In this document: in pieces, positions 1 to 5,558 of the stretch
How positions within the stretch are numbered: position 1 is the first letter of the stretch
Layout: every line of letters starts with the position of its first letter
NCBI GenBank assembly: GCA_030055545.1
Contig: JASFYK010000033.1
Span: 1 to 9,579, forward strand
Length of the DNA: 9,579 nucleotides
DNA from: Thermoproteota archaeon
Lineage (GTDB): Archaea; Thermoproteota; Methanomethylicia; Methanomethylicales; Methanomethylicaceae
Direction: 5' to 3'
Position numbers and translations under genes: made by a program
Notes under the pieces: model-generated
Told to the model about the DNA's origin: nothing
The model's database searches: none
The model's input: only the letters and a program-made list of their open reading frames with translations

Positions 1-4
1 GCCT

Positions 5-169
5 TCAGGATCTGATGAATTCAGTGAAGCCGCAGAAGCCGCATGCCCACCGCTGTGATGGCTTAATATGCTTTGCCATCATCCTGCCGCATCTTGAACA
101 TCTCTTGTTCTTAGGCTTAACAGTGCCAGCAGTGTAGTCGACTTCATAGAGTTCGTGAGCTTTTACCAA
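5..169 (-). CDS. rps27ae: Small ribosomal subunit protein S27ae (eS31), zinc-ribbon
   Basis: A 54-residue zinc-ribbon protein of the small ribosomal subunit. It begins MVKAHELYEVDY and ends CGFTEFIRS. Two Cys pairs, CSRC (residues 24-27) and CGFC (43-46), form the zinc site that defines the family, and the length is normal for archaeal S27ae, which lacks the ubiquitin fusion of eukaryotes. The start is a TTG at 169-167, chosen because GGTGA lies 5 nt before it and because the family begins with this segment. It follows S24e by 13 nt on the same strand, the usual archaeal pairing, so the two are almost certainly co-transcribed. The TGA stop is at 7-5, so the gene is complete within the window. 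Confidence 0.95.
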   Translation of the reverse strand: MVKAHELYEVDYTAGTVKPKNKRCSRCGRMMAKHIKPSQRWACGFCGFTEFIRS

Positions 170-182
170 ATCAGTCACCCCT

Positions 183-521
183 TTATGATGAAGCGCTCGC
201 AGGAGCCGAGGCCTGTTTCCTCTCTTCTCTGGAGAGGTTCCTCATTTGAATGTGCTTAGGCTCGATAGCCTTACCTCTATCGGCATCGTCATAGACATGG
301 GCAGTGCAAGTGCAGACCTGTGAGCCGTACGAGGAGAGCACGTTCCTTATGTATACATTTTCGACTGGGACTTTGAGCGCTGAGGCCAGTGCCTTCCTGA
401 GCAGATCCCTCCTTGGAGAGGCCTGCGAGGCTACCTCGAGCTTGAGTTCGCGTCGTTCCATGAGCCTGTTGACTCGTTCTTCAACGATCGATATTTGGTA
501 CGCAGCATCCTGAGAGGACAT
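183..521 (-). CDS. rps24e: Small ribosomal subunit protein S24e (eS24)
   Basis: A 112-residue small-subunit ribosomal protein. The body matches S24e: the RRELKLEV strand (residues 23-30), the PRRDLLRKALASALKV helix, the NVYIRNVLSSYGSQ segment and the AHVYDD...RGKAIEPKHIQMRN C-terminal core. The last dozen residues (after REERK) are an Ala/Ser/Pro tail beyond the conserved fold. The ATG start is at 521-519; the ribosome binding site before it is weak (GGTTGT, with GGTAAG directly before the ATG). In many archaea S24e lies next to the dephospho-CoA kinase and spt4. Here gdh separates them and S24e has its own upstream TATA box, so it heads a two-gene S24e-S27ae unit. Confidence 0.95.
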   Translation of the reverse strand: MSSQDAAYQISIVEERVNRLMERRELKLEVASQASPRRDLLRKALASALKVPVENVYIRNVLSSYGSQVCTCTAHVYDDADRGKAIEPKHIQMRNLSREERKQASAPASASS

Positions 522-542
522 CTTACCACAACCATTTCGAAT

Positions 543-566
543 TAAAAAAACAGCGCTCCTTTTTTA
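543..566. repeat. Inverted repeat with flanking A/T runs in the S24e leader
   Basis: A 7-bp arm (TAAAAAA against TTTTTTA) flanks a perfect AGCGCT palindrome, with two mismatched positions on each side between arm and centre. Read on the minus strand, it falls inside the predicted S24e 5' leader (start near 579, ATG at 521) and ends in a run of seven T. It could be a leader hairpin, a T-tract pausing or attenuation site, or an operator. It could also be chance in an AT-rich spacer. No function is assigned. Confidence 0.35.
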
Positions 567-601
567 GCTTTCCTGTTTTGGGTCTAAAAGGTAAACCCCG
601 T

Positions 602-609
602 TTTATAAA
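602..609 (-). promoter_or_regulatory. TATA box, probably for S24e-S27ae
   Basis: TTTATAAA, a self-complementary and near-ideal archaeal TATA box, lies in the 223-bp divergent spacer between S24e and gdh. On the minus strand it is preceded by ATCAAAA, which fits the purine-rich BRE. On the plus strand it is preceded by CCCCG, which does not. The minus direction is therefore favoured, with a start near 579 and a leader of about 58 nt. Use in both directions is possible because the box is palindromic. If it served gdh, that leader would exceed 100 nt. Confidence 0.6.
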
Positions 610-744
610 TTTTGATCCCTGAGAGCCCCCAATATTAAATGAAACGACAAAATTCTCTGGTAATACTAAAGGAAAATTAAACAAAAGAAGAATTAATAAG
701 GAAGCTCTATCATGCATAATAGAAAAAATCAGGAGGCTTTAAGG
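610..744 (+). promoter_or_regulatory. gdh upstream region with no clear single TATA box
   Basis: This AT-rich 135-bp stretch must hold the gdh promoter. Candidate boxes are AAATTAAA (near 674) and TTAATAAG (near 692). The second would start transcription roughly at 718 and leave a short leader before the ATG at 745. I cannot choose between them from sequence. The AGGAGG at 731-736 is the strongest Shine-Dalgarno in the window and fixes the gdh start, 8 nt before the ATG. Short open frames on either strand here have no recognisable protein and low-complexity codon use. Confidence 0.4.
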
Positions 745-1989
745 ATGGCAAAGAAAACGCCATATGACATGGCAGTCGAACAGCTAGAAAAGTGCGCCAA
801 AATAATGGATCTAGATCCCAATGCCTTGGAGATCCTCAGGTATCCCAATAGAGTCTTATCGGTTTACATACCCGTGAGGATGGATAATGGTAAGGTAAAG
901 GTCTTCAATGGGTACAGATCCCAGCACAACAACGCGCTCGGTCCCTACAAGGGAGGAATCAGATACCACCCGGACGTCACGATCGAGGAGGTGATGGCAC
1001 TTTCGATGTGGATGACCTGGAAGTGCAGCGTTGCGGGAATACCCCTCGGTGGCGGCAAGGGCGGGATAGTCTGCAACCCAAAGGAGATGAGCGTGGGCGA
1101 GATCGAGAGGCTTTCGAGGGGATACTTCGCTGCTATCAGCAGAATCGTAGGAGACAAGGAAGACATACCCGCGCCGGACGTCAACACATCAGGCAGGGAG
1201 ATGGCATGGTTCATGGACGAATACAGCAGGTATAGCGGTTACAACGTCCCCGGGGTCGTCACTGGCAAACCACTGGACATAGGAGGGTCCGAGGGGAGGA
1301 CCGAGGCGACCGGAAGGGGCCTCTGGGTCACAGTTTGCGAGGCGGCTAAGAAGAGCGGCATAAGTCTGAAGAATGCGACGGCCGCGGTTCAGGGCTTTGG
1401 CAATGTTGGGCTATACTCCGCACTGTTCCTTAGCTCTAGCGGCGCCAAGATTGTGGCGGTCAGCGACTCGAAGGGAGGGATCTACAACAAGGACGGTTTG
1501 AACGTCAAGGCAGTTGCCGATTTCAAGGCAAAGACTGGCAGTGTGGTCAACTTCCCGGGTGCAAAGAGCATCACAAATGAGGAGCTGCTCGAGACCAAAT
1601 GCGACATACTCATCCCTGCCGCGCTCGAGAACCAGATAAATGCCTCGAACGCAGACAAGATAGATGCAAAGCTCGTAGCCGAGGGCGCGAATGGTCCGAT
1701 CTCCCCTGACGCAGACGAGATCCTGTTCCAGAAGGGGATTATGGTGATCCCAGACATCCTGGCCAATGCAGGAGGGGTCAGCACGTCCTACTTCGAATGG
1801 GTGCAGAACCTCCAGAACTATTACTGGACGCTAGAAGAGGTCAGGACTAGGCTGGACGCCCTCATGGTGAAGGCATTCAACAACGTCTATGAGAAGGCCA
1901 GCAAGAACAAGATAGACATGAGGATGGGCGCCTACGTCTGTGCAGTCGACAGAGTAGTTAAAGCGATGAAGCTTAGGGGATGGATTTAG
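745..1989 (+). CDS. gdhA: Glutamate dehydrogenase, Glu/Leu/Phe/Val family
   Basis: Catalyses reversible oxidative deamination of glutamate to 2-oxoglutarate and ammonia using NAD(P), in the cytoplasm. At 414 residues it has normal length for the hexameric family. Visible motifs, in order: the substrate-binding segment KGGIRYHPDV (69-78), TWKCSVAGIPLGGGKGGI (91-108) with the lysines at 93 and 105 expected in substrate binding and catalysis, PAPDVNT (142-148) with the catalytic Asp145, the dinucleotide-binding VQGFGNVG (215-222), and AEGANGP and ANAGGVSTSYFEW in the C-terminal half. An upstream in-frame ATG at 712 is rejected because AGGAGG (731-736) sits 8 nt before the ATG at 745. This is the only plus-strand gene. 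It lies within an otherwise minus-strand translation cluster, convergent with DPCK and divergent from S24e. Cofactor preference cannot be read with confidence. Confidence 0.96.
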   Translation: MAKKTPYDMAVEQLEKCAKIMDLDPNALEILRYPNRVLSVYIPVRMDNGKVKVFNGYRSQHNNALGPYKGGIRYHPDVTIEEVMALSMWMTWKCSVAGIPLGGGKGGIVCNPKEMSVGEIERLSRGYFAAISRIVGDKEDIPAPDVNTSGREMAWFMDEYSRYSGYNVPGVVTGKPLDIGGSEGRTEATGRGLWVTVCEAAKKSGISLKNATAAVQGFGNVGLYSALFLSSSGAKIVAVSDSKGGIYNKDGLNVKAVADFKAKTGSVVNFPGAKSITNEELLETKCDILIPAALENQINASNADKIDAKLVAEGANGPISPDADEILFQKGIMVIPDILANAGGVSTSYFEWVQNLQNYYWTLEEVRTRLDALMVKAFNNVYEKASKNKIDMRMGAYVCAVDRVVKAMKLRGWI

Positions 1990-2006
1990 GATCGACCAGC
2001 CCGATC
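1990..2006. other. Small hairpin spanning the gdh/DPCK convergent junction
   Basis: GATCG and CGATC (5 bp, 7-nt loop) fill the 15-nt gap between the stop codons of gdh (1987-1989) and DPCK (2007-2005). No T-rich terminator is present on either strand here, so both transcripts probably run into the opposing gene and overlap at their 3' ends. The stem is short and may be chance. Confidence 0.25.
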
Positions 2007-2520
2007 ACTCGACCCTCTCAAATCGGTCGAGTATCAACCTTACCCTATTTTTTGTCTCTTCGTCTGCTTCCACAAGCACCATCCCCCGGTCAGGCATACC
2101 GTAAACAACGATCGAACCTATCGGGGATAGAAGGATCGCCGGGATGGAAAGCAGATCTTCTTCGCCTTCCACGCAGATTGCAGTGCGCTTCTTGGACTCC
2201 AAGGCGACCTTGATTGCAGAGAAAGACTCGTCGGTTATCGTCCCTGGAGGGTTCTCCACCGTGCAAGACGGGCGCAGGTCAAGCTTCTGGAATCCAGACC
2301 GCCTGGTCTTCTTGTCGTAGACCGCGAGGTCAGGGAAGAAGCCACGATCGATCAGGGACTTTAAGGTGAAGTCGCCCACGACAATTACTTTGGGAGGGTG
2401 TTTGCGCCTGAAAAGATCAATTGCCCTCGCCGCGTTCTCTTCGGGCGATCCGGCGAGCAGAACGCCATATTCCTTAGCGAGTTCTTGCCTGAGGCTTTCA
2501 GGGAGCTTCAGATAACCCAA
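2005..2520 (-). CDS. GTP-dependent dephospho-CoA kinase (DUF359 family)
   Basis: Predicted to phosphorylate dephospho-CoA at the 3'-hydroxyl of its ribose using GTP, the last step of archaeal CoA synthesis. This enzyme is unrelated to bacterial CoaE; the role was established for the Thermococcus member of the family. The 171-residue protein has the family hallmarks: VIVVGDFT (45-52), DLAVYDKKTRR (64-74), NPPGTIT (90-96), VEGEEDL (118-124) and VVYGMPDRGMVLV (138-150). The start is TTG at 2520-2518, with GGTGA overlapping the end of spt4 three bases before it. It lies 3 nt after spt4, last in an rpoE'-spt4-DPCK unit, an arrangement seen widely in archaea. It converges with gdh. Function rests on family membership and context. 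Confidence 0.9.
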   Translation of the reverse strand: MGYLKLPESLRQELAKEYGVLLAGSPEENAARAIDLFRRKHPPKVIVVGDFTLKSLIDRGFFPDLAVYDKKTRRSGFQKLDLRPSCTVENPPGTITDESFSAIKVALESKKRTAICVEGEEDLLSIPAILLSPIGSIVVYGMPDRGMVLVEADEETKNRVRLILDRFERVE

Positions 2521-2523
2521 AGC

Positions 2524-2733
2524 TCACCGCACCCTTATCGCATATCGCCCTTCCCTTTTTGCTCCGATTACCTCGGCCAGCCTCGAACTAGCATCGAGTA
2601 TTATTACGAGTCCGTTCCATTCGTCAGAGAGGTCTGTGCTGCCGCATACTGGGCACTTTTTCTCCTCGCCAGAGACGACAAACTTGCACTTCCTGCACGC
2701 GAGCTGCTTTGATGAAGGGTTTGCTTTGCTCAT
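2524..2733 (-). CDS. spt4: Transcription elongation factor Spt4 (RpoE'')
   Basis: A small zinc-ribbon protein that pairs with Spt5 and binds RNA polymerase as a processivity factor. It begins MSKANPSSKQLACRKCKF and has Cys pairs CRKC and CPVC about 11 residues apart, then the typical SDEWNGLVIILDASSRLAEVIG strand-helix segment and the C-terminal REGRYAIRVR. I prefer the ATG at 2733 (69 residues), because GTGAT at 2742-2738 sits 4 nt before it, matching the spacing in neighbouring genes. ATG 2739 and GTG 2742 are in-frame alternatives that add two or three residues and overlap the rpoE' stop. It lies between rpoE' and DPCK and is translationally coupled to both. Confidence 0.92.
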   Translation of the reverse strand: MSKANPSSKQLACRKCKFVVSGEEKKCPVCGSTDLSDEWNGLVIILDASSRLAEVIGAKREGRYAIRVR

Positions 2734-2738
2734 GTCCA

Positions 2739-3329
2739 TCACTTCTTTTGCTCTTCAGCCGGCTTGGGCTGCTCTCCCCTTGCCTTCTTGAGGTCTTCCT
2801 CGATCCAGCCCAATGCCCCCAAATAGGGCTGCCGCATCGTCATCCCGATCTTGCTGCTCCTCGAGGCCCCGCTGCCGAGGCTGACGGTGATGATCCTGCA
2901 CCTTACGCTCATCCCCTTTTCAACCACGCGGTGGGTCTCCTTGCCTATCAGCGCACCCCTCTTCTCGTCGTATGTTATGAAGTCGTCCATAAGCTGGGAG
3001 ACATGGACAAGGCCATCCATCGGTCCCATCCTCACGAATACGCCAAAGTCGGTTACTTCCACGACCTCGCCCTCCACGACTTCCTGTATTATGGGCGAGT
3101 AGACCAAGAGGTCGAATGAGGCGCGGTGGAATATCGCGCCGTCGCCGGGGAGTATTTTGCCCACATTCGAGACGCTGACGTTGAGCACAGCGAGCACTGC
3201 GCCGAACTCGCGCATCACCACCCCTTCATATGTTGAGCGCAGTACCTCGGAAGCTACCTGCTCAAGCGGCTGCCCAAACTTGTCGGGCGGGATCCGGACG
3301 ACATCGTTGATATGAAGAAGCTTGTACAC
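2739..3329 (-). CDS. rpoE: DNA-directed RNA polymerase subunit E' (Rpo7)
   Basis: RpoE'/Rpo7 forms the stalk of archaeal RNA polymerase with RpoF (Rpo4), helps open promoters and binds emerging RNA. The 196-residue product starts (M)YKLLHINDVVRIPPDKFG, the usual N-terminal tip-domain sequence. It continues to an S1 domain beginning near GEVVEVTDFGVFVRMGPMDG and ends in a charged tail, KKARGEQPKPAEEQKK. The start is the GTG at 3329-3327: GGTGAT (3339-3334) is 4 nt upstream, the family begins here, and a TATA box 47 bp further up makes any longer version (an open frame reaches 3464) untranscribed. The gene has its own promoter downstream of the PIN gene and leads the rpoE'-spt4-DPCK unit. Confidence 0.95.
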   Translation of the reverse strand: MYKLLHINDVVRIPPDKFGQPLEQVASEVLRSTYEGVVMREFGAVLAVLNVSVSNVGKILPGDGAIFHRASFDLLVYSPIIQEVVEGEVVEVTDFGVFVRMGPMDGLVHVSQLMDDFITYDEKRGALIGKETHRVVEKGMSVRCRIITVSLGSGASRSSKIGMTMRQPYLGALGWIEEDLKKARGEQPKPAEEQKK

Positions 3330-3375
3330 TGCAATCACCTTAAAACCATGATTATGGTAAAGGCTATTCAAAGAC

Positions 3376-3383
3376 ATATAAAA
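3376..3383 (-). promoter_or_regulatory. TATA box for rpoE'-spt4-DPCK
   Basis: The minus strand reads TTTTATAT in the 131-bp spacer between the PIN gene and rpoE'. A start about 25 nt downstream, near 3353, would give a leader of roughly 24 nt carrying the AGGTGAT ribosome binding site. The placement fits archaeal promoters well. Read-through from the S6e-aIF2-gamma-PIN unit may add to expression, because I see no strong T-tract terminator directly after PIN. Confidence 0.65.
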
Positions 3384-3460
3384 ACTTGCTGTAAAGTGAA
3401 AACAGTCCTCTGACCGACCAATACCTATTCCTATTACGCCTAAGCCGCTTCTAGCGTAGC

Positions 3461-3865
3461 TCATCCCCTTGGGTCGATGATCATCCTATCCTTTAGGAGG
3501 AGGACGCGAATCCCCTCAGACATGAGGCGCCTCCGCAGAGCCGCGTCGGCTGTCGCGACTGTGCATCCCATCGCCCTTGCCAGCTGCACTATCTTCTCGT
3601 CGACATCCACGTCGGCTCCCCCCACATCAGACTCTATCCTAGCGAAACGCTGGGCAATCTGGAGGGCGAGCCTGGCAAACTTCCCTCGCTTGTCAAAGCT
3701 CCTCCCGATTGAGCACAGCTCATCGAGCACAAAAGAAGGGACTGCGATCCTAGAAAACCCCATCCGCCTCATTTCGGATTCTAGATTGAAGGGCTTTGAG
3801 GCAGAATAGATGAGTATGTTAGTGTCCAAGATCACTAGACCCGTATTCTCACTGGACAAAGCCAT
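3461..3865 (-). CDS. PIN-domain protein, Fcf1/Utp24-like
   Basis: A 134-residue single-domain PIN protein of the type related to eukaryotic Fcf1/Utp24, a nuclease in 18S rRNA maturation. The acidic residues expected for the metal site are present: Asp14 in VILDTNILIYS, Glu49 in VLDELC, Asp89 in VDVDEKIVQLA and Asp107 in VATADAALRRRL. The C-terminal LLLKDRMIIDPRG is typical of this subgroup. The start at 3865 overlaps the aIF2-gamma stop by 17 nt and has GGCTGAT 5 nt upstream, so it is translationally coupled. It is not a VapC toxin in appearance: there is no antitoxin gene, and its position between aIF2-gamma and rpoE' is conserved in archaea. A ribosomal RNA processing role is inferred from family and context. 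Confidence 0.88.
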   Translation of the reverse strand: MALSSENTGLVILDTNILIYSASKPFNLESEMRRMGFSRIAVPSFVLDELCSIGRSFDKRGKFARLALQIAQRFARIESDVGGADVDVDEKIVQLARAMGCTVATADAALRRRLMSEGIRVLLLKDRMIIDPRG

Positions 3866-5084
3866 ATCCTATCAGCCGCCAACGGTTGGCTAACATCCGG
3901 CTGATCGCGACCCGCGCGCCTTCCTCCACGCAGACTGGGCGCTTAAGGACGAGCTGTGCATCGTCCTTGTATGCTGCGCTGACGAGTCCAACAGTCACTG
4001 ACGAACCGACGACGAGCATCAGGTTCTCCCTGGCCTTCAGGTGCTCCACCTTCTGCATCTCCTTTGTGCCAACCACTCGTTCCAGCAGATTGACCTTAAG
4101 CTTGAGCTCGGTCCTGGTAGGTGGCAGGGTCCCTGGTTTGCCAACGACGCTTCCAACTAAGTTGTCAGCCTTAGTGAGGGCAGGATCGAGGTACGTCCCC
4201 AGACCGACAAGCCCCCCTGGCCCTACCTCCTCGACCTCCGAGCTCCCAGACATGAGGCTGGAGATCCTCGTGAACAGCGGCTCATAGGTAACCTTGCCGC
4301 TCTGCTCGACCTTTATCCCAGGCCTTATCTCAATCTCATCGCCAACCCTGAACTTGCCCTGGATCAGGGATCCCCCGAGCACTCCGCCGTGGAGGGAGGC
4401 TGGCGGGGTTCCAGGCTTGTTTATGTCGAAGGAACGTGCCACGTACATCCTGGCGGGCTTTGAGGGGTCCCGCTTGGGCGTAGGGATCGCCTCTTCAAGG
4501 ACCTTTATCAGGTAGTCGATGTTCGCCCCGTGAAGGGCGGATACCGGGACTATTGGCGCCCCCTCTGCTATCGTTCCCTTAACGAAGTTCAGGATCTGGT
4601 TATAGTTTTCCAGAACCTTCTCGCGATCGACTGCGTCGATCTTATTCTGGACGACGACTATGTTCTTCACTCCTATGATCTCGAGCGCCACGAGGTGCTC
4701 CCTTGTCTGGGGCTGAGGACAATCCTCTGCTGCGGATATTATCAGCATTGCGCCATCCATCAGCGCTGAGCCCGAGAGCATCGTAGCCATGAGGCTTTCA
4801 TGACCTGGCGCGTCAACAAACGAAACCTTCCGGAGGGCGTCGGTCTTCACGTTGTGGACGGGGCAAACCTCTGAGACTGTGTAAGCCTCAGGATCTGGAC
4901 ACATGGGGCACTTCCTGAAGACCGTGTCTGCATATCCTAGCTTGATCGTGATGCCCCTCTTCAGCTCCTCGCTGTGATGGGCAGCCCAGACTCCACTGAG
5001 GGCAGAAACCACGGTAGTCTTCCCGTGATCGACATGCCCCGTGAGACCGATGTTGCACTCGGGCTGCCTGCTCTCTCTACTCAC
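3849..5084 (-). CDS. eif2g: Translation initiation factor aIF2 subunit gamma
   Basis: The GTPase subunit of aIF2, which carries initiator Met-tRNA to the small ribosomal subunit. It is 411 residues, the usual size. G1 is GHVDHGKT (16-23), the switch I threonine is in RGIT (43-46), G3 DAPGH (91-95), G4 NKID (147-150) and G5 SAL (182-184). The zinc knuckle has Cys59, Cys62, Cys74 and a His at 77 where many homologues have a fourth Cys. Domains II and III follow, with SFDINKPGT and the C-terminal VAISRMLANRWRLIGYG. The start is GTG 5084-5082, overlapping the S6e stop by 8 nt, with a weak AGGG/GGAAG ribosome binding site. It is therefore coupled to S6e and followed directly by the PIN gene. Confidence 0.96.
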   Translation of the reverse strand: MSRESRQPECNIGLTGHVDHGKTTVVSALSGVWAAHHSEELKRGITIKLGYADTVFRKCPMCPDPEAYTVSEVCPVHNVKTDALRKVSFVDAPGHESLMATMLSGSALMDGAMLIISAAEDCPQPQTREHLVALEIIGVKNIVVVQNKIDAVDREKVLENYNQILNFVKGTIAEGAPIVPVSALHGANIDYLIKVLEEAIPTPKRDPSKPARMYVARSFDINKPGTPPASLHGGVLGGSLIQGKFRVGDEIEIRPGIKVEQSGKVTYEPLFTRISSLMSGSSEVEEVGPGGLVGLGTYLDPALTKADNLVGSVVGKPGTLPPTRTELKLKVNLLERVVGTKEMQKVEHLKARENLMLVVGSSVTVGLVSAAYKDDAQLVLKRPVCVEEGARVAISRMLANRWRLIGYGFVQ

Positions 5085-5448
5085 TCTTCTTCCCTGCTTC
5101 CTCTTTCTTCACGATTACTGCATTGATCTGTACAATGTCTTCAGTGATCATATTGCCCCTGACGAGCTTCCTTTTCCTTTCGCCGTCTTCGCACGGCTTG
5201 AAGCCAGGAGGCGAAGAGAGCAGGAGTTTCCGTTTGGAACCGCCCGGAACGTCGTTGCGCATCGGGATCCCGCTCCGGTCCGTTCCTCCGAGTATCTTGA
5301 GCTCCACACCTGCCAGACCGAACGGATCACCATTCAAGGTGTCTCCGATCTTCAGGCCGATAAGCGCCTGTGAATGCGGATCTGAGACTGTCACTGTCTT
5401 CGACGTCCCATCAGACGGGTTTGAGACCACAAGTTTGAACTCTACCAA
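5077..5448 (-). CDS. rps6e: Small ribosomal subunit protein S6e (eS6)
   Basis: A 123-residue small-subunit protein matching archaeal S6e in length and sequence: MVEFKLVVSNPSDGTSKTV, LIGLKIGDTLNG (residues 29-40), LKILGGTDRSGIPMRNDVPG (51-70) with the family signature GGTDRSGIPMR, then a basic KRKLLLS...ERKRKLVRGNMI segment. The start is TTG at 5448-5446 with GGTGAT 5 nt upstream. It is the first gene after a clear TATA box and leads the S6e-aIF2-gamma-PIN unit; the aIF2-gamma start overlaps its end. Confidence 0.95.
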   Translation of the reverse strand: MVEFKLVVSNPSDGTSKTVTVSDPHSQALIGLKIGDTLNGDPFGLAGVELKILGGTDRSGIPMRNDVPGGSKRKLLLSSPPGFKPCEDGERKRKLVRGNMITEDIVQINAVIVKKEEAGKKSE

Positions 5449-5499
5449 TGTGCATCACCGAGATAATGACTGTTGATCACAGTTCGAAGTGTAAGATAG

Positions 5500-5506
5500 T
5501 TTATAT
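5500..5506 (-). promoter_or_regulatory. TATA box for S6e-aIF2-gamma-PIN
   Basis: The minus strand reads ATATAAA, preceded by the purine-rich GAAAGGG as a BRE-like element. A start about 25 nt downstream, near 5477, gives a leader of roughly 29 nt ending in the GGTGAT ribosome binding site of S6e. The 110-bp spacer to aIF5B shows nothing else recognisable. Confidence 0.7.
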
Positions 5507-5558
5507 CCCTTTCGCAGTCCTCTTGGGCTCAGCTGATGGGTACAATTGATTGTGGTTT

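Noticed and set aside
523..717. 64-residue minus-strand frame in the gdh/S24e spacer
   Set aside because: AT-rich and low complexity, overlaps the predicted promoters of both genes, and resembles no known protein.
712..744. Extended gdh N-terminus from ATG 712
   Set aside because: AGGAGG at 731-736 is positioned for the ATG at 745, and the extra residues are not part of the family.
3461..3865. PIN gene as a VapC toxin
   Set aside because: No antitoxin partner is present, and it sits in a conserved position after aIF2-gamma with an Fcf1-like sequence.
5449..5558. Search for a tRNA or small RNA gene between S6e and aIF5B
   Set aside because: Apart from the TATA box and binding site I see no cloverleaf, box C/D or other RNA signature.
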